This document shows, piece after piece, positions 8,229 through 14,770 of a DNA stretch of 16,239 bases; the first letter of the stretch is position 1, and every line of letters begins with the position of its first letter. The DNA is from WTJX01 sp045106295. Its GTDB lineage: Bacteria; Bacteroidota; Bacteroidia; Cytophagales; JAAEPT01. The DNA is taken from positions 1 to 16,239 of the forward strand of contig JBGCEI010000055.1 of the NCBI GenBank assembly GCA_045106295.1, read 5' to 3'. The position numbers were made by a program, and so were the translations under genes. The notes beneath the pieces were generated by a model, which was not told the origin of the DNA, did no database searches, and worked only from the letters and a program-made list of their open reading frames with translations.

Positions 8229-9408
8229 TACCATCATAAAAAATAAACAAAGCCTCTGAAATGCGTGTTAAATCGTAATATTCAGAGGCTTTCTTTTTTG
8301 CCACTATTCCAATTTCTTTCACTTTTTCTTCTTCCAACTGATTCATTTCCATCAATAACTCATCAGCAGTATCTCCTAACAGAATATCCTTCCCTTTATT
8401 TACAGGAATTCCTTCTGCCCCAATAGTAGTAGATAAGACACATTTCCCTAACAACATGGCTTGAATAATTTTAACTCGAGTACCACTACCAGAAAACAAC
8501 GGAACGACCATCACTCCTTGTGAAATCATAAATGAGGTAGCATCAGTTACCTCCCCTACTACTTGAATACCATTTTTATAATCGTATTTATTCACTGAGT
8601 CAGGGATAGATTTCCCAGCAATAATAAAGCGTTGAGAAGAATTGTCTTTATAAAAAGGAATCCAACAGTTTTCAATAAACCAAATAAGTCCTTTCAAATT
8701 AGGTTTCCAATCGAGCGATCCTAAAAAGAAGAAATGATTTTTCTTATGGAAAATAGTCTCTGATTTCACTACATCCAATCCAATTGGAGCTACAAATTGT
8801 TGTACATCACATAATTTATTGAATATCTGCTTATCTCGTTCAGAAACAGGAATCAAAGCATCAAAATAAGGCAAGGTATCTAACTCATACTTTTTCAAGC
8901 GTTTAGCCAATAGTTTAATGTACTGCTTTTTAATACCTGAAGAATTTACAGCTCTACGTTCCCATATCTCATATTCTAAATTATGACACCGCAACACTTG
9001 TTTTGTAGTGGGTAAAAGAGCCTTAACTTGCCCTACGTACATACTCACATACAAGCCTTCATACTGCACCATGTCGAAAGACCTACCTTCTAAAAACTGA
9101 TTGAGTTTAGTTCTTACACTAGTAGATTCAAACCGACTAATATTGTACGATTGCTTAGTAAACAAGTTTTTAAACGCTCCAAAACCAGTAACACCTGTAT
9201 TGATAGAAGCATAAGAAGTTTCCTCAAACAAACTGATAAAAGAATCTGGTAGCTCTTTAGGGTTAACGTAATGTTTATTAGTGTTCAATGAAAACAAAGA
9301 CAGCTCTGCTCCTGCTTCTTTCAATCCTTTCATCATGGCATACATTGCCAACGAACCACCATCGTTTTGCGGATACGGGATTCTATTTGTGATAAAAAGG
9401 ATTTTCAT
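8218..9408 (-). CDS. GT4-type glycosyltransferase
   Basis: Cytoplasmic glycosyltransferase with the two-Rossmann GT-B fold, 396 aa. The N-terminal domain starts MKILFITNRIPYPQNDGGS and contains the acceptor-side motif RCHNLEYEIWERRA (140-153). The C-terminal sugar-nucleotide domain has FFLGSLDWKPNLKG (227-240), IIAGKSIPD, and the donor-binding block VPLFSGSGTRVKIIQAMLLGK (302-322) followed by TTIGAEGI. This pattern is typical of surface-polysaccharide transferases; donor and acceptor are unknown. It starts 2 bp after the dnaG stop, so it is very likely co-transcribed with dnaG. Its last codons run through a strong hairpin terminator and overlap the end of the convergent OMP gene by 11 bp. Confidence 0.9.
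   Translation of the reverse strand: MKILFITNRIPYPQNDGGSLAMYAMMKGLKEAGAELSLFSLNTNKHYVNPKELPDSFISLFEETSYASINTGVTGFGAFKNLFTKQSYNISRFESTSVRTKLNQFLEGRSFDMVQYEGLYVSMYVGQVKALLPTTKQVLRCHNLEYEIWERRAVNSSGIKKQYIKLLAKRLKKYELDTLPYFDALIPVSERDKQIFNKLCDVQQFVAPIGLDVVKSETIFHKKNHFFFLGSLDWKPNLKGLIWFIENCWIPFYKDNSSQRFIIAGKSIPDSVNKYDYKNGIQVVGEVTDATSFMISQGVMVVPLFSGSGTRVKIIQAMLLGKCVLSTTIGAEGIPVNKGKDILLGDTADELLMEMNQLEEEKVKEIGIVAKKKASEYYDLTRISEALFIFYDGITS
8249..8299. terminator. Strong, probably bidirectional hairpin terminator inside a coding end
   Basis: A perfect 12-bp inverted repeat, AAAGCCTCTGAA (8249-8260) and TTCAGAGGCTTT (8281-8292), with a 20-nt loop. On the plus strand it is followed by CTTTTTTG, ending OMP transcripts about 20 nt after that gene's stop. 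On the minus strand the arm is followed by GTTTATTTTTTAT, so it also looks like a terminator there, although the glycosyltransferase stop codon lies further on at 8218-8220. Confidence 0.8.
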
Positions 9409-9410
9409 TG

Positions 9411-11435
9411 CTATGAAATAACGTTTCCTATCTGCTTGGCAATATCCATTTCTATTCTCTTCAATGCCATATGCATTTGCTGAGATTCCATAATCTCATC
9501 ACTCTCTTTGGTTTGGTTCAACTTATCTAAATTCTCTTTGATGAGTTGTTTTACTTTTCTCCACTTTAATTTCAATACCGTGTTCAGCAACACTTTAGAA
9601 AGAATATCTTCTTCTTTAGGTACATAAATACTGAAATTCTCCCAGTTTTCGCTTAGCTCGTATTTATCCGTTACTAAATCAATTACCTTATCTTTAAACG
9701 ACTGATCTTCATCATCCAAAAACGTATGAATGGTAGGCATTCCACCTGTTTTTTGAACGGCTTCTTTAAACCTAAGGATTACTTTTTGTGTAAACGGATC
9801 GCTAAACTCCACGTCGTTTGTTTCTTCTATTAAGTGTTTGGCTAAAGAAGTATCCTCTCCTACTGAAAAAGCGCCATAGTTCAATAATAAACGAGCAATG
9901 GATTGTTCCTGCAATTCACCCATTGACTGAGGCAATTGAGAAGAATCTTCTTCCTCTTCAACTACAGAAGGTGTTCCCGCTGATTGATAATCTCCATCTG
10001 GTAAATAATCTCCCTCTTCCTCCGTACTAATATTGATATCATAGGGAAAGTCATCTCCTAAAGGAGGTAAAGGAGATGGTTTAGATGTACTTGGTTTTGA
10101 AGGCGTTTTAGTTGGTTTTTTCTTTTTTCTAGCAAGAAGTATTTTATTGTATTCACTGATTAGTAACTGCTCATCAATCTTCAATAAGTCGGAACAGTGC
10201 TTAAAAAACAAAGTCCGTTGAATAGCATCAGGTACTTTAGAGATACTTTCTACTACTTCTCTAATGACGTTTGCCTTTTTTAGTGGATCGTTTTGAGTGT
10301 CACTAAGGAAAAGATTCGTTTTAAACGTAATAAAGTCGGTCTTCTTCTCGACTAAGTATTCTTTGAACGCATCAGCCCCTATTTGCTTTACATAACTGTC
10401 TGGATCTTCTCCTTCTGGAAATACTACCGCCTGCACATTAAGCCCTTCTTCCAGAATCATATCTATTCCACGCATGGAAGCTTTAATCCCTGCATTATCC
10501 CCATCATACAATACAGTGATGGTATTTGAATAACGTTTAATAGCTCTAATCTGCTCGGTCGTTAAAGAAGTACCCGAAGAAGCCACTACGTTTTTAATTC
10601 CTGCCTGATGCAATGCAATTACGTCAGTGTAGCCTTCTACTAAATAGCTGTTCTCTTCTTGACGAATCGATTGCTTTGCTTGATACAAACCATACAGAAC
10701 ATCACTCTTGTGGTAAACAATGGTTTCTGGAGAGTTAACGTACTTAGGTAGTTTCTTGTCTTTTTTAAGTGTACGAGCACCAAAAGCAATTATTTTCCCT
10801 GATACATTATGAATCGGAAAAATGACTCTGTCTCTAAAACGGTCGTATTGTTTTTTCCCTTCTTCTTTTACAATAGTTAATCCAGATTTATCTAATAAAT
10901 CCAGAGAATACTGCTTTTGGAGTGCTTCTTTGGTAAACGCATCCCATTGATCTAAGCTGTACCCTAAACCAAAATTTTTAATGGTGTCTTCAGTAAACCC
11001 TCTTTCTTTAAAATAAGAAAGCCCTATCGATTTTCCTTCAGTGTGATTGAAGAGTAGGTCTTGATAATACTCTTTAGCATAATTAAGTAAAATTAGAAGA
11101 CTGTCTTTCTCTGTCCGCTTTTGAATTTGCTCGTTAGTCTCCTCCTCCTCCTCTATTTCAACCCCATATTTCTGAGCTAACCACTTAATGGCTTCTAAGT
11201 AGCTCATACTCTCTGCTTCCATCAGGAAAGAAATGGCATCGCCTCCTTTTCCTGTACTGAAGTCTTTGAATATTTGTTTAGCAGGAGAAACAATAAAAGA
11301 AGGCGTCTTCTCATTAGCGAAAGGACTTAGGCCTTTGTAACTAGAGCCTGATTTTTTGAGTTGTACAAACCCATCGATCACCTCTACGATATCGGTTAGT
11401 TCTTTTACCTTCTCTATGGTTTCCTTAGGAATCAC
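9411..11435 (-). CDS. dnaG: DNA primase with a zinc-less N-terminal domain
   Basis: Makes RNA primers for DNA replication in complex with the DnaB helicase. 674 aa, beginning with a GTG codon (11433-11435); no in-frame ATG lies nearby and MIPKETIEKVKELTDIVEVI fits family starts. The N-terminal zinc-ribbon-like domain is intact in shape (GLSPFANEKTPSF, then FKDFSTGKGGDA), but the four usual ligands (CxxH and CxxC) are S37, A40, D58 and T61, so zinc cannot bind there. The catalytic core is complete: the basic RNA-polymerase motif YDRFRDRVIFPI (197-208) and the TOPRIM residues E267 (LVEGYTD), D311 and D313 (YDGDNAG). A Lys/Pro/Ser-rich linker near 430-460 precedes the C-terminal helicase-binding region. 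The glycosyltransferase gene follows 2 bp later. Confidence 0.96.
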   Translation of the reverse strand: MIPKETIEKVKELTDIVEVIDGFVQLKKSGSSYKGLSPFANEKTPSFIVSPAKQIFKDFSTGKGGDAISFLMEAESMSYLEAIKWLAQKYGVEIEEEEETNEQIQKRTEKDSLLILLNYAKEYYQDLLFNHTEGKSIGLSYFKERGFTEDTIKNFGLGYSLDQWDAFTKEALQKQYSLDLLDKSGLTIVKEEGKKQYDRFRDRVIFPIHNVSGKIIAFGARTLKKDKKLPKYVNSPETIVYHKSDVLYGLYQAKQSIRQEENSYLVEGYTDVIALHQAGIKNVVASSGTSLTTEQIRAIKRYSNTITVLYDGDNAGIKASMRGIDMILEEGLNVQAVVFPEGEDPDSYVKQIGADAFKEYLVEKKTDFITFKTNLFLSDTQNDPLKKANVIREVVESISKVPDAIQRTLFFKHCSDLLKIDEQLLISEYNKILLARKKKKPTKTPSKPSTSKPSPLPPLGDDFPYDINISTEEEGDYLPDGDYQSAGTPSVVEEEEDSSQLPQSMGELQEQSIARLLLNYGAFSVGEDTSLAKHLIEETNDVEFSDPFTQKVILRFKEAVQKTGGMPTIHTFLDDEDQSFKDKVIDLVTDKYELSENWENFSIYVPKEEDILSKVLLNTVLKLKWRKVKQLIKENLDKLNQTKESDEIMESQQMHMALKRIEMDIAKQIGNVIS

Positions 11436-11442
11436 GTAATGA

Positions 11443-11470
11443 CAAAGTTAAGAATAAAACGACTCACAAA
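11443..11470 (-). promoter_or_regulatory. dnaG promoter candidate
   Basis: On the minus strand a perfect -7 box TAACTTTG (11443-11450, read leftward) lies only 7 nt before the GTG start of dnaG. A TTTG -33 box lies at 11467-11470 with a 16-nt spacer, shorter than the usual 19-21. The position predicts a leaderless or nearly leaderless dnaG mRNA. Confidence 0.4.
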
Positions 11471-11480
11471 GAAGTTCTTA

Positions 11481-11706
11481 GAGCCTGTTGCAAAAAACAG
11501 AACGTTTATCAATCAAAACGATCAACAGAGAGTGGTATGTACTAGACAATATACAGGAATGGACAATGACTGACCTCCATAAATTACTCCCTAACAATTG
11601 GATACCTGAAATCAAAACAGACTTGTCCTAGTCTAAGCAAAAATCAGCATATAAAATCACTAGAACTAGACGTGGTTTACCGTAGGCTTACGAAGTGACG
11701 TTAAAA
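11481..11706 (+). pseudogene. Decayed reading frame beside an IS-end-like sequence, family unknown
   Basis: The 286-bp spacer between dnaG and rpiB has no intact gene. On the plus strand a frame open from 11482 to the TAG at 11629-11631 gives a protein-like stretch with three Trp, including REWYVLDNIQEW and DLHKLLPNNWIPEIK. Past two TAG codons the same frame continues (SKQKSAYKITRTRRGLP, then AYEVTLK) and stops at about 11706. This looks like a remnant of a longer gene that has taken stops. It begins at GAGCCTGTTGCAAAA (11481-11495), which resembles terminal inverted repeats of some IS elements; no partner end was found in the window. I cannot name the family. Alternatively it is a chance open frame. 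Confidence 0.35.
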
Positions 11707-11721
11707 TAGATCTTCTTAATC

Positions 11722-12153
11722 TTACATACAGCCCATTTTATCGATCCGCCTTTGGTGTCTTCCTCCTTCAAAATCCGTAGTAACAAATGCTTCTACACAA
11801 GCAAGTGATTCCTTTTCAGAAATAAACCTTGCGGGTATACAAATTACATTAGCATTATTATGCTGGCGAATCAATTGAGCTATTTCTGAGGACCAACAAA
11901 GCCCTGCACGTATGTCTTGATGTTTATTTGCAGTCATGCAAACACCATTCCCCGTACCACACAACAAGATACCTAATTCTGCTTTACCTGAAATAACTCC
12001 CTGAGATACAGCATGAGCAAAATCAGGGTAATCAACCGATTCAGCAGAATACGCTCCTGCGTCTATTACTTCGTAGCCTTTTTCTATTAAAAAAGATTTT
12101 ACAGCCTCTTTCTGGTCGTAGCCTGCGTGGTCATTCCCTATTATTAATTTCAT
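11722..12153 (-). CDS. rpiB: Ribose-5-phosphate isomerase B
   Basis: Interconverts ribose-5-phosphate and ribulose-5-phosphate in the pentose phosphate pathway, cytoplasmic. 143 aa, the normal size for the RpiB/LacA fold. Key features are visible: the N-terminal GNDHAG (D8, H9), the catalytic cysteine C65 in LLCGTGNGV, the phosphate and substrate residues near TANKH (N75), H98 in RQHNNANV, and the C-terminal GGRHQRRIDKM. The start MKLIIGNDHAG matches the family. It carries a TACTTNN array ending 7 nt before its ATG. The tatC gene lies upstream on the same strand with a 125-bp spacer holding two heptamer arrays, so co-transcription is possible but not evident. Confidence 0.95.
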   Translation of the reverse strand: MKLIIGNDHAGYDQKEAVKSFLIEKGYEVIDAGAYSAESVDYPDFAHAVSQGVISGKAELGILLCGTGNGVCMTANKHQDIRAGLCWSSEIAQLIRQHNNANVICIPARFISEKESLACVEAFVTTDFEGGRHQRRIDKMGCM

Positions 12154-12160
12154 GTGTATA

Positions 12161-12195
12161 TTAAGTACAAAGTATTAAGTATTAAGTATCAAGAC
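12161..12195 (-). repeat. Heptamer array TACTTNN before rpiB
   Basis: Read on the coding strand of rpiB, five 7-bp units: one GTCTTGA followed by four TACTTNN units (NN = AA, AA, TG, AA). The last unit ends 7 nt before the ATG. It closely matches the array before the HAD gene in unit sequence, order and orientation relative to the gene. Confidence 0.8.
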
Positions 12196-12237
12196 TAGTT
12201 TAGACTCAACACTAATTACTCTCTACATGATTATTCA

Positions 12238-12272
12238 TTTAATTATTAATTTTTCATTACTAATTAATAATT
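12238..12272. repeat. Heptamer array NNTAATT after tatC
   Basis: Five consecutive 7-bp units with the core TAATT in fixed register (leading pairs TT, AT, TT, AC, AA); the third unit has TCATT. It starts 6 nt after the tatC stop, in the same spacer as the rpiB array but with a different core. Confidence 0.65.
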
Positions 12273-12278
12273 GTGTTT

Positions 12279-13142
12279 CTATTCTTCTATTTCATCGAGC
12301 AAACTTCTCTCCTCTGCTTGGTCTAATAAATCTTGTTTTTTTTGCTGTTTCTTATTGACCATCGCAGCAATAACAATACTCAACTGGTACAATAAGAAAA
12401 TAGGTATGGCTATCAACACCTGACTAGCAGGATCTGGAGGTGTAATCACGGCAGACAAAATCATGATGACCACAATAGCGTGTTTTCTAAATTTCCTTAA
12501 AAAGTCAGCTGTAACTAAGCCTGCTCTAGCAAGGAAAAATGAAAGTACAGGGAATTGAAAAACTAAACCTGTTACCATAGTTAACGTAGTAACAGTAGAC
12601 ACATAATTAGTAATATCAAATTCATTCATCACAGTAGGGTCTACTGTGTAGTTAGCTAAAAAATTAACTGATAATGGGACAATGACATAGTAACCAAAGG
12701 AAACTCCCATAAAGAAAAGAATAGTAACGAAAAATACCGTTCCATTAGCAAATTTCTTTTCATTATTATATAGAGCAGGTTTCACAAACCTCCATATTTC
12801 CCAAAAAACATATGGAAAAGCAACTATGAGCCCCGCTACAAAAGAGGCTAACATATGCATCGTAAACTGACCTGTCATTTTTCTGCTTTGTAAAATAAAT
12901 GGTAGCTCATCTATACAAAAGGTAGACGTATTTAGAGATTGTGAAATCTTACACAGCAATTGATAGGTAGGAAAATCTGCTCTAGAGGGTGCTAATAAAA
13001 TATGATGAAATAAAATATTTTTTGCTAAAAAAGCGACGATCATCAAAACTAATATAGCAATAAATGATCGAATAATATGCCACCTAAATTCTTCTAGGTG
13101 ATCTAAAAAAGACATTTCGTGTTGATTCTCTTCTTCTATCAT
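12279..13142 (-). CDS. tatC: Sec-independent protein translocase TatC
   Basis: Core receptor of the twin-arginine translocase, which exports folded proteins across the inner membrane. 287 aa with six hydrophobic segments. Family landmarks are FLDHLEEFRWHIIRS (12-26), FPYVFWEIWRFVKPALYNNEKK with conserved E128 (109-130), and the fourth-loop ITPPDPASQ (D237). There is an insert of about 40 residues in the first periplasmic loop, including CKISQSLNTSTFC. The membrane glutamate aligned to E. coli E170 is Q196 here (VFQFP). No tatA/tatB gene is adjacent. A -7 box TATTTTTG (13154-13161) lies 11 nt before the ATG. The 35-residue Cys-rich gene lies just upstream and could share transcripts. Confidence 0.95.
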   Translation of the reverse strand: MIEEENQHEMSFLDHLEEFRWHIIRSFIAILVLMIVAFLAKNILFHHILLAPSRADFPTYQLLCKISQSLNTSTFCIDELPFILQSRKMTGQFTMHMLASFVAGLIVAFPYVFWEIWRFVKPALYNNEKKFANGTVFFVTILFFMGVSFGYYVIVPLSVNFLANYTVDPTVMNEFDITNYVSTVTTLTMVTGLVFQFPVLSFFLARAGLVTADFLRKFRKHAIVVIMILSAVITPPDPASQVLIAIPIFLLYQLSIVIAAMVNKKQQKKQDLLDQAEERSLLDEIEE

Positions 13143-13153
13143 AGTTTATCCAA

Positions 13154-13161
13154 CAAAAATA
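13154..13161 (-). promoter_or_regulatory. tatC -7 box candidate
   Basis: Minus-strand TATTTTTG exactly fits TAnnTTTG and ends 11 nt before the tatC ATG, predicting a very short leader. No good -33 TTTG is seen (TTTA about 22 nt upstream), so the promoter may be weak. Confidence 0.35.
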
Positions 13162-13193
13162 AGAAGATAATTAGTAAATAAGGTAAACTGAAT

Positions 13194-13301
13194 TTACTTT
13201 TTTGGGCAGCTCTTACACCTTTTTTTCTTTTGATACTTTTTGCAGCACTTTTTCAGCACGCATTCAGTCTTTGATTGATAAGAATATTTAGATGTATCCA
13301 T
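13194..13301 (-). CDS. 35-residue Cys/Lys-rich small protein, function unknown
   Basis: Complete small frame in the folB to tatC spacer: ATG at 13299-13301, TAA at 13194-13196. The peptide begins MDTSKYSYQSK and has five cysteines (C14, C19, C20, C29, C32) in the pattern C-x4-CC-x8-C-x2-C, with a run of lysines between them (CCKKYQKKKRCKSCPKK at the end). About 13 of 35 residues are Lys or Arg. It has no signal peptide or membrane segment, so it is likely cytoplasmic. The cysteine layout suggests metal binding or nucleic-acid contact, but that is inference. Support for a real gene: non-random composition, a near-perfect promoter directly upstream, and a fitting short leader. It may be co-transcribed with tatC, whose ATG lies 51 bp after its stop. 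Confidence 0.62.
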   Translation of the reverse strand: MDTSKYSYQSKTECVLKKCCKKYQKKKRCKSCPKK

Positions 13302-13319
13302 GAGTATCTTAGAATACTC
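13302..13319. promoter_or_regulatory. 18-bp palindrome at the start of the small Cys-rich gene
   Basis: GAGTAT (13302-13307) and ATACTC (13314-13319) form an inverted repeat with a 6-bp centre. It fills the space between the -7 box and the ATG, thus covers the expected transcription start. It could be an operator or a small leader hairpin masking the start codon. Confidence 0.45.
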
Positions 13320-13350
13320 AAAGATACACTTTATTTAGACTTAATACAAA
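13319..13350 (-). promoter_or_regulatory. Near-consensus Bacteroidota promoter of the small Cys-rich gene
   Basis: On the minus strand TTTG (13347-13350), a 20-nt spacer, then TATCTTTG (13319-13326): an exact match to the phylum's -33/-7 pattern. The -7 box ends 17 nt before the ATG of the 35-residue frame. It starts 18 nt after the folB stop, giving the small gene (and perhaps tatC) its own transcription start. Confidence 0.65.
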
Positions 13351-13367
13351 TAGTTTAGTGGAAAGGA

Positions 13368-13724
13368 CTAAAAATCTTCTTTTAACGTTACTTTTGCTCG
13401 CTTGCAAATCCCTCCTACAGGGGGATTATATTTAGAGATACTTACTTCACACATCTTTATTTCTGGGTATTGGATATGTACTTTATCAATAATACGTTCG
13501 GCAATATGTTCTAGTAAACGAGAGGGGGTTGCCATTTCTTCTTTAGCTACTTGATACAAGTCTTCATAATTAACTGTATCGTTGAGTTTATCACTATTTC
13601 TAGCAGCTTTTAAGTCTACTTCTACTGTAATGTCAGCACTGTATTTATTCCCCACTTTTTGCTCCTCATCATAGAATCCATGATAAGCAAAAAACTCTAA
13701 TTCTTCTAAACGAATAAAACCCAT
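13368..13724 (-). CDS. folB: Dihydroneopterin aldolase
   Basis: Cleaves 7,8-dihydroneopterin to 6-hydroxymethyl-7,8-dihydropterin and glycolaldehyde in folate synthesis; cytoplasmic, octameric in known members. 118 aa, the normal length. Family features: FFAYHGFYDEEQKVGNKY near the N-terminus with the substrate-side glutamate region (E20/E21), VNYEDLYQV (52-60), the pterin-anchoring glutamate E74 in LLEHIAERI (70-78), and the catalytic lysine K98 in SISKYNPPVGG. The gene starts 1 bp after the divIVA stop, so it is almost certainly translated from the same mRNA. No other folate gene is in the window. Confidence 0.95.
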   Translation of the reverse strand: MGFIRLEELEFFAYHGFYDEEQKVGNKYSADITVEVDLKAARNSDKLNDTVNYEDLYQVAKEEMATPSRLLEHIAERIIDKVHIQYPEIKMCEVSISKYNPPVGGICKRAKVTLKEDF

Positions 13725-13725
13725 A

Positions 13726-14760
13726 TTAATCTTCTAAGGTATCAAAGAAAGAGATTTGACCTTTACTTGAAAAAGAATCATTTCTATTCAGTAAGACTTT
13801 AGAACTAAACTGGTCATTTATATTCTCTTTCTTTTCTGAAAGGTCATTCACCTTAGGCTTTTGGTCTACCTCTGAAGAAATGGTAGTTTTGGTTTCTGCA
13901 TGAACTTCATCCATTTTACTTTCTATTTCAAAAGTAAGCTCGTTTTCTTTTTCAGGAGTCGTTTTTGCTGCAATATCGTTAACAGTATCATCCACTACAT
14001 CTGTTTTTGCAGCCACAGACGATGATGCTTGAGGAAAACCGAAAGACTGATCATCATTTTCATCTTCAGGCTTAATAACTCCCTTTGTATCTTCTGTAGA
14101 CTCAGAAATTTCTTGAATAGTATCGTCAAAAGCAACTACTTCTTTTTCTTCTTGCTGTGGTGTTTCCGCTTGATATGTTGTCTCTTCTATTTTAGCAATT
14201 TCTAGAGAAGCTTCTTCTTTGTATTCTTTAAAGTCAATACGGTCTTCTTCTTTTGAAAATTTAGCTGCCTTATCCATAATTAAAGTAGACAGGTTTTTCA
14301 ACTCTAAAAGAACATTCTCTTTATCGTTTTTCAAGGTACGGTACTGGGCTTCAAGGTAATTCAATTCATCCTTCATCCCTATCAGTACATTCTTCGCCTT
14401 CTGTTCTGCTTCTTCAATAAGTGCTTTTGACTGATTTCTTGCATCATTGAGAATAGCATCTGAATTCATCTGAGATTCTTTCAACATTAATTCAGACTCT
14501 TTCTTAGCCTGCTCAACCATACTTGAACCCGTATCTTCAGCCGTTTTTAACGTTTTAAAAAGAGATGATTCTACTTCTCTTAACTTAGCAACATCTTGCT
14601 CTGATCGAGTATATTTTGCTTTTAAGTCTTTATTCTCTTCGTTTATTTTTTCCCATTCTTGAGATATGGATAATAAGAAGGCATGCACCTCATCTTTATT
14701 ATATCCTCTCATTGCTTTTTCAAACGTATGTTGGCGTATTTCTAAAGGAGTAATTTTCAT
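13726..14760 (-). CDS. DivIVA-domain coiled-coil protein
   Basis: Cytoplasmic protein with an N-terminal DivIVA domain, 344 aa. The first 30 residues (KITPLEIRQHTFEKAMRGY, then NKDEVHAFL) match the membrane-curvature-sensing head of DivIVA/GpsB proteins. A continuous coiled coil follows from about residue 30 to 165. The last 170 residues are acidic, Ser/Thr/Glu-rich and probably disordered, ending in a more ordered-looking SSKGQISFFDTLED that could be a binding tail. In Gram-positives DivIVA scaffolds poles and septa; in Bacteroidota the role is not established, so a scaffold function is inferred. It is the first gene of a unit with folB, and a TAGC-type heptamer array ends 10 nt before its ATG. 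Confidence 0.88.
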   Translation of the reverse strand: MKITPLEIRQHTFEKAMRGYNKDEVHAFLLSISQEWEKINEENKDLKAKYTRSEQDVAKLREVESSLFKTLKTAEDTGSSMVEQAKKESELMLKESQMNSDAILNDARNQSKALIEEAEQKAKNVLIGMKDELNYLEAQYRTLKNDKENVLLELKNLSTLIMDKAAKFSKEEDRIDFKEYKEEASLEIAKIEETTYQAETPQQEEKEVVAFDDTIQEISESTEDTKGVIKPEDENDDQSFGFPQASSSVAAKTDVVDDTVNDIAAKTTPEKENELTFEIESKMDEVHAETKTTISSEVDQKPKVNDLSEKKENINDQFSSKVLLNRNDSFSSKGQISFFDTLED

Positions 14761-14770
14761 TTTTTATAAT

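Noticed and set aside
9818..10030. Plus-strand open frame of 70 codons inside dnaG
   Set aside because: It is antisense to well-conserved dnaG coding sequence and has no family resemblance or promoter.
11485..11500. Small hairpin CTGTT / AACAG in the dnaG-rpiB spacer
   Set aside because: The stem has only 5 bp and no T-run follows it on either strand, so it does not work as a terminator.
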